A stretch of 17,786 nucleotides of DNA from Chrysochromulina tobinii (lineage: Eukaryota; Haptophyta; Prymnesiales; Chrysochromulinaceae): assembly GCA_001275005.1 (NCBI GenBank), contig JWZX01001849.1:1-17786 (forward strand). The letters run 5' to 3'. Below are positions 7,711-14,557 of this stretch, piece after piece; the first letter of the stretch is position 1, and each line of letters opens with the position of its first letter. The notes under the pieces are model-generated. The model had not been told where the DNA came from, did no database searches, and worked only from the letters and a program-made list of their open reading frames with translations. Position numbers and translations under genes: made by a program.

Positions 7711-10499
7711 CTACATGGGCTCGAGCTCGACTTGCTTGCAAGCGTCCCAATAGCACTCCCGATCGCGCACAGCCGGAAGCTGCGCTCGCAGCGCAGCGAG
7801 GCGAGCAGCGAGCGGCTTCTTGGACCAGCCCGGGCCGCTCGGGAATTTGGAGGGGACCTTGTACAAGATCGTGCCCGCCTGGTAGTGCGAGTGCGTACAG
7901 CACCATGAGCCGCTGAAACGGCTGGCGCCCGGGATGACCCACTTGCGGATCTCCTCCTCGAAGACAGCGCCGTCCTCTTCGGACGCCCACCCTCCAAAAA
8001 AGGGAACCTCCGCGCTCTCAAGGTGAAGCAGCGTCACGTCGCCACTCCCCTTGAACACCTCGAGCAGCTCGGTGTCGGTGAGTCCGAGAGGCACCTCCCT
8101 GGAGCCGCCCCATCTCGGCCCGCCAACGCCCTCGAGCTCCGGATTGACGAAACTGCCATCCTCGAGCTGGGGCGCCGCGGCGGCATCCACCCAGCGCACT
8201 CGAGTCGTCGGCGCCGCCCCCAGCTGTGAAGCGGCCTCCGCGTGGAACGAGGCGTTGAGTAGCGTCCATGGGCGTAACGTGACAAACGGGCGTGGCGGTG
8301 CCAGAGCGCTCGTCTTGATCCAGGGCGTGTTGCTGCTGCTGCTCCAGTGGGATTCGAAGCCGTCTGCCCACAAGCCCTCGAGCTCCTCCACGTTGAGAAA
8401 GTTCTCCATCGGGCACACGAACGGTAGCTCCGTCGTCGACCCCAGCTTGATGCATGTGGGGATGATGTCCCACGGCTGCTGCGCTCGCTCGCAGAGGCAC
8501 AGGAGCCGAGGCATGATGAGCTGCCGGTTGAGCACGCGTGCGAGCGCAAGGGCCTGCTTCATGGCGTACACGTGCCGGTCGACCAGATCCAAATGAGCGA
8601 CGAGCCGCGGCACGTACTGCAGTGCGGTCGCCACAGTCCATCCCTCGCTCGACTTTTCTTTCGGCCAGCGTCCCTTTTTGGGCACAGGCAGCGGGGACTG
8701 CCCTTCGCGCAGAAGGGACGGATGGCGCTCGGGCGGCACCGGGCCGAGCGGCTGTGGGGGCGTGTATGTGAGGAACTTGAGGCCGTCGGTCGCCTCGGGC
8801 TTTACGGGGAAGAGTCCGGCTTCGCGCAGCCTCCAGCGTTTGCCAGCGCGATCGGCCTCGACAAACGTGAGGTGCATCACCATGCAGCCTCGTCGCTCGA
8901 CGGACTGCTGTATGTGGAACACATGGCCAGAGCACACAAGGCGAGCCGGCAGGGGTGCGATGCGTCGCAGACCCGAGCCGTCGAGAATCAGCCGCCCATC
9001 AGAGCGCCCCGCCTTGACCGGGTACACGTGGCCGGCCTTCTTGTCGCCGATGGTACCGTTCCACTCAATGAGCTGATTAAACGTCAGCTGGTCGTCGACC
9101 TACAGCGGCAGGCGCCGTTCATTAGAGGTCATCAGAGACCATCAGAGGATTCGAGCTGGTCATAAGAGGTCATTGGAGATCATTAGAGGCAATCAGAGGC
9201 CATCAGAGGCCATCAGAGGCCATCAGAGGTCATCAGAGTTCATCAGAGGTCATTAGAGGTGGTCGTGGTCCACCTGACCGTCGCCCGAGATCGAGGCCAT
9301 GCGATCTCGCCAGCGCTCGCCAAAGGAGATTGCGCTACTCGTCGCACGGAAGAGAAGCACGCCCGTATTGAAATACGCGCCAAAGGGTGAGCCCGGGTGA
9401 TGGCCACATCGTGGCACAAACTCCTTTCGGTGGGAGCGATCGTCGTCTGTGAGGACATGCAAGCAGTCGGAGCCCGCCATCAAATCAGCCTCCTTGAGCT
9501 CCTTGAGCAGAAAGTGTGGGGGCTGCAGCCAAGCGCAGTCGACGTCCGAAACGACCACGTCGCGACCGCTCTTGAGCAGCCAGACCTGCAGCAGCATGCG
9601 CCGTCATCAATCAGAGGTCATCAGATGGTCATCAGCATGGAATCACGCTCCTGGTGAGGGAGGCAATCAGTTGTCATCAGATGTCATCAGATGTCATCAG
9701 AGGTCATCAGATGGTCATCAGGAGCCACATACCAGCAGGTCGGCCTTGATGAGGGAGGCAATCAGATGTCATCAGAGTTGTCATCAGAGGTCATCAGAGG
9801 TCATCAGAGGTCACCAAAAGGTCATCAGGAGCATCATACCAGCAGGTCGGCCTTGGTGACGCCGTACGCGCGGAACTGCGCAAACTGCAGCCGGAAGTTG
9901 CCACTCGGCGCGTCCTGGGCGCCGTCATGGGCGCCACTCATCCCGAGCCGGAGCGTGGGCAGCCGACGTGCGAGCAGCGTGGCCGTCAGGTTCTTGTCGA
10001 GCGCACCAATAAAGTAGTGCTCCGCCGCGCCCACGGTTGCCAGCACTGGACGCAGCAACAGCGCCCAGTTGACAGCTAAGTCTGCGTACGCGTCGTTGGC
10101 AAGCGTGAAGAAGGCGAGGCCGCCCACGGGCACGCGCGCGAGGACATCGTCACGAGCGAGCAGCCGCGCATTGCGCTCGTCGGCAGCGGATGCGGCCTCA
10201 TTCAGGTTGGCCGCGTGCTCGCTCATCGCAGCCGTCTGCCTGCAACCGCCGGGCTTCACGGTACCACCTTTTGCCCTGCAGCGGGTCTCCCATTCCATCG
10301 TGCTCGGCACGTCTGGCATTCCGGTGCCCTCCGCCGCCGCATACTGGTGCCGGAGCTGCCGACGACGGTGAATACTTTCAATGACTGCCTGCGTGTGCGC
10401 GCTTGGCGTTCGCAACGCGCTTCCGATGATTAGCGCGCCGCACACGAGGGCGAGGCCGATCACGAAGGCCGAGCGACTGAAGGCACCCTTGTGCACCAT
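7711..10499 (-). CDS. GT77-family (XEG113-like) type II membrane glycosyltransferase, three exons
   Basis: Exons 10499-9840, 9585-9274 and 9099-7711 join in phase 0 (CTG|GTATGA...GCAG|GTC; CAG|GTGGAC...GTAG|GTC) and give 786 residues. Exon 1 encodes a signal anchor (about residues 10-30), a stem and the start of the catalytic fold (F-F-T-L-A-N-D-A-Y-A-D-L-A, near 130). Exon 2 carries the metal/nucleotide-sugar DxD motif S-D-V-D-C-A-W-L (233-240) and F-N-T-G-V-L-L-F-R (292-300). Exon 3 opens with V-D-D-Q-x-x-F-N-Q-L, then C-S-G-H-V-F-H-I-Q-Q and G-K-R-W-R-L-R-E-A (410-418). A C-terminal module follows with L-N-R-Q-L-I-M-P and L-P-F-V-C-P-M-E-N-F-L. This order matches plant and algal XEG113-type arabinosyltransferases, which extend arabinosides on hydroxyproline-rich wall proteins in the Golgi. 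The acceptor here (scale or wall glycoprotein) is inference. The C-terminal D-P/E-P tail shows no known retention signal. The gene is divergent from the KOW-module gene. Confidence 0.82.
9100..9273 (-). other. Intron 2 of the GT77 gene (174 nt, repeat-built)
   Basis: GT at 9273-9272 and AG at 9101-9100 restore the frame and the family motif D-D-Q-x-x-F-N. In sense orientation nearly the whole intron is a run of decamers such as TGATGACCTC, TGATGGCCTC and TGATTGCCTC. The first bases (GTGGACCACGACC) resemble the start of exon 3 (GTCGACGACC). Confidence 0.8.
9119..9260 (-). repeat. Degenerate decamer array (sense TGATGACCTC / TGATGGCCTC)
   Basis: On the plus strand it reads as repeated CATCAGAGGT/CATCAGAGGC units, about 14 imperfect copies with period 10 and a less regular stretch near 9140-9180. 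It fills GT77 intron 2. The same word family fills intron 1 and appears in introns of neighbouring genes, always in the sense orientation of the host gene. Confidence 0.85.
9586..9839 (-). other. Intron 1 of the GT77 gene (254 nt, repeat-built)
   Basis: The donor GTATGA follows codons for A-D-L-L, and the acceptor GCTGCAG precedes V-W-L-L-K-S-G, rejoining the GT77 fold in phase 0. The body consists of TGATGACCTC-type decamers (sense) plus an internal 34-bp copy of the exon 1 end and donor (9715-9748 against 9822-9855, 32 of 34 identical). It also holds two copies of a TGATTGCCTCCCTCA word. Confidence 0.8.
9604..9838 (-). repeat. Decamer repeats with an internal exon-junction copy in GT77 intron 1
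   Basis: The plus strand shows repeated TCATCAGAGG/TCATCAGATG units interrupted at 9715-9748 by a near-exact copy of the exon 1/intron 1 junction (true copy 9822-9855, offset 107). The internal copy keeps a GTATG donor-like site. Just upstream of it, in sense, lies the pyrimidine-rich TGATTGCCTCCCTCATC, so the copy looks like a tiny exon with both splice signals. Confidence 0.82.
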
Positions 10500-10655
10500 G
10501 TCGTGTTTCTGTATTCATAGTCACCGAACCGAAGTGCGGCCTTCGCGAGCATGTGAATACACAAGGAAACTCTAAACATGGTCACGACGCTGAGAGGAGA
10601 AAGGATGACCGGAGTGCCGTTCATGTGAACATCTTTGACGATCGAGCGTCGTCAA
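10500..10655. promoter_or_regulatory. Shared divergent promoter region (GT77 gene / KOW-module gene)
   Basis: 156 bp separate two head-to-head ATGs. Just upstream of the plus-strand ATG lies ATCTTTGACGATCGA (10631-10645), nearly repeated upstream of the HAD gene (12330-12345). TGACGA...TCGTCA at 10636-10654 could form a 6-bp hairpin ending 1 nt before the ATG. GTTCATGTGAAC (10619-10630) is another short palindrome. Regulatory meaning is inference. Confidence 0.45.
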
Positions 10656-12178
10656 ATGCAAGGTGCGGCCGCCGGCCTGTTCGACATGGTTGCCACTGCC
10701 ACCGTCGCAACAGCTCCACGCGCCTACTCGGCCGAGTTGGAGCGGCTGCGGGCGAGGATGCCTCCGACCGTTCCTCCTCCAAGCGCTCCTCCACCGGGCC
10801 CTGCGATCCCGCCGATCCCCAATTTTGCACGCGTGCGCTCCTCGGACAGCGATCTTGCCGCCGCAAGCGCCGCCGCGCCCAAACCTCCGAGTCCGGTGCC
10901 CAAGATCCCAAACTTTGGGCGTGCCCTTTCTGGCCTGAGCTCGTCGTCCTCGAGCTCCGTGTCGGGCTCCCTTTCGGCGCGCTCGCCCGACAAGCCCGGC
11001 GCCGCCGACGAGCTCGAGGCGCGGCGACCACTCACAGCGCGCGGCCTCATTCCGCGCAGCGAGCTCGGGCTGACGCCGCGCAGTGCGGCGATGCTCGGCC
11101 CTCGCCCAGGGGATCGCAGCATGCGAGGCATGGAGGCGCTGCTGATCGTGCCCGAGACGGCGCCCGAGACGGCCATGGCCACGCCGCGCGGCGAGAACCA
11201 TCTGCTCACCCCGAGAGGCGACCTAACGCCTCGCTCGCCGCGCGGAACAGGTCGACCCTCTCGGCGGGGGGCGGTTGAGTGCAGAGCGCCGTGCCGAGCG
11301 CCTACCCAAGGCCACGTTGGAGGCAGCCGTGCCGCGAGCATAACAAGCGCCGTGACGAGCGCCGCCGACACTTGCGGCGGCGGCGGCGGCGGCGGCGCTA
11401 GTGTCGCCGGCGCCGCGCCGCAGCGCACCGCCGAGGGCCGGCGTCCCAACGGCTTAGAGGATTGGCTGCGTCCTGCATTCGATGCCGCGCGCTCGGAGGC
11501 CGGAGGCAAGGGAGGTGCGCTGGCAGCCTCGGGGAGGACCTCTGAGGGCCTCGGAGATGACCTCACTGATTGCGACTGATTGCGACTGATTGCGACTGAT
11601 TGCGACTGATTGCGACTGATTGCGACTGATTGCGACTGATTGCGATGCATGGTCACTGACGGCTGCATGCCAAACGACCACTCGCAGGCGCCCACGGGTG
11701 GCTGCGCGCCGCCGTGGGCGCGAGCGTACGCGTCGTCGTGGGCGAGGTTCGATCTTCCGTCTCGTCCGCTTCGTCAGGTGGTTCCCACAGCAAGAGGCCA
11801 GAACAGCTCGTGACCGGTGTGCTGCTCGGCGAGGCGCCCGGTACAGCGCCCGGAAGCAGCCAGAGCCGGCCCCCCCCGTATCCCCCCCTACCCCCCCTAT
11901 GGCGCGTCCAGCTGTCGGTGGAGCACGCGGCTGCGACGGACGAGCCCGTCGTCGTTCACGCGGATGCGCTGCGGCGGGTGGTCCCGCGCCGTGGCGAGCG
12001 CGCGCGCGTCGTGCTGGGCGAGTCGCGCGCGCTCGAGGGCGAGGTGCTTTCGGTGGAGGGCGGCGTGGCTGTCCTTAAGATCGCCCCATCCGCGGCTGAG
12101 GTGCTGGGCCAGGTGGGGGGCGGCGACCCGCGCCGTGTGCGTGTGCTCCCTCTCGATGCGCTCTGCCGTGTGGAATAG
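10656..12178 (+). CDS. Protein with disordered N-terminus and C-terminal KOW/SH3-like module, two exons
   Basis: Exons 10656-11514 and 11688-12178 (AG|GTGCGC...CGCAG|GCG, phase 1) give 449 residues; the ATG at 10656 is the first in frame. The first exon is Pro/Ser/Ala-rich. It has two I-P-N-F-x-R motifs and several L-T-P-R / I-P-R-S / S-P-R-G motifs resembling proline-directed phosphorylation sites. Right after the junction comes G-W-L-R-A-A-V-G-A-S-V-R-V-V-V, then L-V-T-G-V-L-L-G-E. The C-terminus reads R-R-G-E-R-A-R-V-V-L-G...L-E-G-E-V-L-S-V-E-G-G-V-A-V-L-K-I, ending L-D-A-L-C-R-V-E. This layout resembles the C-terminal KOW-type pair of GPKOW/MOS2 and KIN17, RNA-processing or chromatin factors. 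No G-patch is visible, so it is not a canonical GPKOW. A nuclear RNA-associated role is inference. The first exon could belong to a separate gene, but the phase match argues for one gene. Confidence 0.6.
11515..11687 (+). other. Intron of the KOW-module gene (173 nt)
   Basis: Donor GAG|GTGCGC and acceptor CTCGCAG|GCG keep the frame into the KOW-like segment. The intron contains GAGGACCTC and GATGACCTC words followed by seven exact TGATTGCGAC decamers. Retention would stop translation at the first in-phase TGA (11577). Confidence 0.65.
11566..11646 (+). repeat. Perfect TGATTGCGAC decamer array (7 copies plus partial)
   Basis: The ten-base unit is repeated without change, with partial units at each end. 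Its first six bases are shared with the TGATTGCCTC words of neighbouring introns. It lies wholly inside the predicted intron. Exact identity of the copies suggests recent expansion. Confidence 0.92.
11870..11897 (+). repeat. Three long C-tracts (G-quadruplex potential on minus strand)
   Basis: C8, C7 and C7 tracts are separated by GTAT and TA, so the minus strand carries three long G-runs. They encode the Pro-rich linker R-P-P-P-Y-P-P-L-P-P-L in the KOW-module gene. Frame is kept in this copy, but the tract is a likely place for sequencing or replication slippage. Confidence 0.7.
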
Positions 12179-12388
12179 CCATGTGGGACAAGCAGGATTC
12201 CAGGAAATTCCAGTTTAGCCCATGTGTAGAGAGAGGGCAGCGACGCTGGTAGCGACCTCTGTACACGTGTGATGAGCTGATGACTGGCCGGGGTGCGGCG
12301 CGGGGCGGGGCGTGGGTCCACGGCAAGGAATCTTTTGACGATCGATTCCCACGATCTCGCTCAGCTGAGACTCTGTGAATAGCGAACC
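12179..12388 (+). promoter_or_regulatory. Spacer and probable promoter of the HAD phosphatase gene
   Basis: 210 bp between the KOW-module stop and the HAD ATG, same strand. ATCTTTTGACGATCGA at 12330-12345 repeats, apart from one T, the word found just before the KOW-module ATG. The region also contains GC-rich GGGGCGGGGCG near 12300. No TATA box was recognised. Confidence 0.45.
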
Positions 12389-13838
12389 ATGCGCAGATCC
12401 CTGCTCTGTTGCGCATGCCTTGTGGGTGCGGTCGCCAGCTACCAGGTGGGCGTACGAACGGCGACGCGCCGCCTCCGTGGCGGCGTCAGCAACATCTATG
12501 CATCGTACTCCAACACCATAATGGTGGACGATACCGCGAAGGCGAAGGCGCCGCCGCCCAACGCGGTCAGCATGAGCAAGGCTGGCCTCTGCCAGAAGCT
12601 CACCGTGCCGTCCGAGCTGCTCGACAAGACGGACGTCTTCATCTTCGACTGCGACGGCGTCATCTGGAAGGGCGACACGCTCATCGACGGCGTTCCGGCC
12701 GTGCTCGAGATGCTCCGCGCGGCGGGCAAGAAGATCTTCTTCGTCACCAACAACTCGACCAAGAGCCGCAAGGGATACCTCGGCAAGTTCAAGTCGCTCG
12801 GGCTGGAGACGGTCGCTGCGGAGGAGATCTTCTCCTCTTCCTTCGCCGCCGCAGCCTACCTCGAGCAGACCAAGTTCAAGGCCACCGGTAAGAAGGTGTA
12901 CATCATCGGCGAGGTCGGCGTCCAGGAGGAGCTGGACTTGATCGGTGTGCCGTGGATCGGCGGCGCATCGGACGCCGGCAAGAAGGTCGAGCTCAAGTCA
13001 GGCTACGCGCTGCCGCACGATAAGGACGTTGGCGCCGTCATAGTGGGCTTTGACCGAGAGATCAATTACCACAAGGTGAGCTGATTGCCTCTGAGTGCAT
13101 CTGATGGAGAGATCAATTACCACAAGGTGAGCTGATTGCCTCTGAGTGCATCTGATGGAGAGATCAATTACCACAAGGTGAGCTGATTGCCTCTGAGTGC
13201 ATCTGATGGAGAGATCGATTACCACAAGGTGAGCCGATTGCCTCTGAGTGCATCTGATGACTTCTGATTGCCTCTCGGATGGTCCTCTGAGGACTTCTGA
13301 TGACTTCTGATTGCCTCTCGGATGGTCCTCTGAGGACTTCTGATGACTTCTGATTGCCTCTCGGATGGTCCTCTGAGGACTTCTGATGACTTCTGATTGC
13401 CTCTCGGATGGTCCTCTGAGGACTTCTGCTGGCCTCTCGGTGCAGATCCAGACAGCGCAGCTCTGCATCAACGAAAACCCGGGGTGCGAGTTTATCGCCA
13501 CCAACCTGGACGCAGTGACGCACCTGACCGACGCGCAGGAGTGGGCAGGTAACGGCGCGATGGCGGGCGCCATCAAAGGATGCACCGGCCGCGAACCGAC
13601 ACTAGTAGGCAAGCCGAGCCCGCTAATGGTCGATTACATCGTCGACAAGTACGGCTGCGATCGCGCGCGCATCTGCATGGTCGGGGATCGGCTCGACACG
13701 GATATCGTCTTTGGGCAGAGCAACGGCCTCCTCTCGTGCCTCACTCTCTCCGGAGTCACCTCCGAGTCGAAACTGCTCTCCGCCGACAACCCGATCAAGC
13801 CAGACTACTACGTCGACTCGATTGCCCAATTCAAGTGA
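12389..13838 (+). CDS. PGP: Phosphoglycolate phosphatase / 4-nitrophenylphosphatase-type HAD hydrolase, two exons
   Basis: Exons 12389-13075 and 13446-13838 (AAG|GTGAGC...GTGCAG|ATC, phase 0) give 359 residues. All HAD motifs are present: F-D-C-D-G-V-I-W-K-G-D (nucleophile D87, acid/base D89), V-T-N-N-S-T-K (119-125), V-G-K-P-S (K285) and M-V-G-D-R-L-D-T-D (D310 with D313). The junction rebuilds the family sequence G-F-D-R-E-I-N-Y-H-K|I-Q-T-A-Q-L-C, and T-H-L-T-D-A-Q-E-W-A-G-N-G (255-267) is the typical cap segment of eukaryotic PGPs. Family members remove phosphate from 2-phosphoglycolate, the first step of photorespiration or a metabolic-repair reaction. Residues 1-17 look like an ER signal, followed by an Arg-rich stretch, so plastid targeting is plausible. 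That location is inference. Starting at a later Met (residue 45) would give a cytosolic form. Confidence 0.9.
13056..13259 (+). repeat. Four tandem 51-bp copies of the exon 1/intron junction
   Basis: Copies start at 13056, 13107, 13158 and 13209. Each holds the last 20 bases of exon 1, the donor GTGAGC (GTGAGC in three, GTGAGCC in the fourth) and CTGATTGCCTCTGAGTGCAT-type intron sequence. Copies 1-3 look identical; copy 4 has two changes. Copy 1 includes the genuine exon end. Confidence 0.95.
13076..13445 (+). other. Intron of the HAD phosphatase gene (370 nt, repeat-built)
   Basis: It starts GTGAGC and ends GGTGCAG. It consists almost entirely of two tandem repeats, a 51-bp unit carrying the exon end and donor, then a 43-bp unit. 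Only the first donor gives an open frame, because every unit puts TGA right after AAG-GTG-AGC. Confidence 0.88.
13260..13431 (+). repeat. Four tandem 43-bp intronic repeats
   Basis: Copies start at 13260, 13303, 13346 and 13389. The unit contains CTGATTGCCTCTCGGATGG and GACTTCTGATG and is nearly invariant; the last copy ends CTG instead of ATG. It follows the 51-bp array directly and runs to 14 nt before exon 2. Confidence 0.95.
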
Positions 13839-14357
13839 GAATTCAGGTGAGGCTGAATGTGAGGCTACGGAACATATCCGAGCCGTCAGTCTGTTCTTGC
13901 GCTATTTCGTATCTTCGTGGGCGGCCGCGGCGTTGTTCACGAACCCCCGCCGGCCGCTGTTTTCCTTTCGACAGCCAGTTTTATGGGCCGATACGTAATA
14001 AGTGACTTATAAGACGAAACGCACGAAAAGCGCTGCGCGGCGGGGCGCCCGATTCGTTCCGTTCCGTTCCAAATCCATACAAACCACAGGGGTTCATGCA
14101 AGGATCCCGACGGGGATGTAACTCGACAAATGGTCGCCCTACGCGATCCGCCCGGATTCAGATCCCGGTCCATGCGACGTATGCTATGGCATCGGATCGG
14201 CGGCACATGCTATAGCCAAGGGCCCTGCTGCTGTGCCCTTCTCAGCCCCACACAGCCGCCCTCCGCCTCCGCCGTGCCTCCACACCAAGCACACCTTCCG
14301 CTGTGCCCCTCTTGGGGAACACCATGGCCGAGCACTGTGGCCGTGGCGTGTGGAGCC

Positions 14358-14467
14358 TGAGGGGAGCCCGCTGCCGAGTAACCACATGTAACCACATGTA
14401 ACCACATGTAACCACATGTGACCACATGTAACCACATGTAACCACATGAGGGGAGCCCGCTGCCGAG
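14358..14467. repeat. Decamer array TAACCACATG x7 flanked by 21-bp direct repeats
   Basis: Seven units at 14379-14448 (the fifth is TGACCACATG) lie between two identical 21-bp sequences at 14358-14378 and 14447-14467 (core GGGGAGCCCGCTGCCGAG). The right copy overlaps the array end by two bases. The array lies downstream of both convergent genes. Confidence 0.93.
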
Positions 14468-14522
14468 CCGCGAGCGCACCCGAGCACCACAGGCACCAGC
14501 CTTGGCGAGGGGCGCTCGGCAG

Positions 14523-14556
14523 CGTCCAATTGTGTCCAAATGTGTCCAAATGTGTC
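14523..14556. repeat. Short TGTGTCCAAA decamer repeat
   Basis: About three units of TGTGTCCAAA, the last changed to TGTGTCCTCA, end at the stop codon of the NDK-like gene and so lie at the start of its 3' UTR. It is a third unrelated sequence in this window with period 10. Confidence 0.75.
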
Positions 14557-14557
14557 C

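Larger units (their letters stand above)
13839..14557. other. Convergent intergenic region with repeats
   Basis: Between the HAD (+) and NDK-like (-) stop codons, so it holds both 3' UTRs. It contains a short palindrome ATAAGTGACTTAT at 13998-14010, the TAACCACATG array with its flanking direct repeats, and three TGTGTCCAAA-like decamers next to the NDK-like stop. No protein-coding signal or credible tRNA was seen. Confidence 0.55.

Noticed and set aside
9119-9838. Repeat clusters that could be read as a CRISPR-like array
   Set aside because: Units are directly adjacent decamers without unique spacers and lie in spliced introns of a eukaryotic gene.
12998-13612. Minus-strand ORF of 204 codons with a repetitive protein sequence
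   Set aside because: The protein repeats are just the antisense translation of the intronic 51- and 43-bp repeats of the HAD gene.
14098-14175. tRNA-like segment: GCAAGGA/TCCATGC acceptor-like pairing and a 5-bp stem with loop CCCTACG
   Set aside because: The T-arm cannot form a 5-bp stem (CCCGG on both sides is a direct repeat), the loop lacks T33, and the D-region is too long. The pairing looks accidental.
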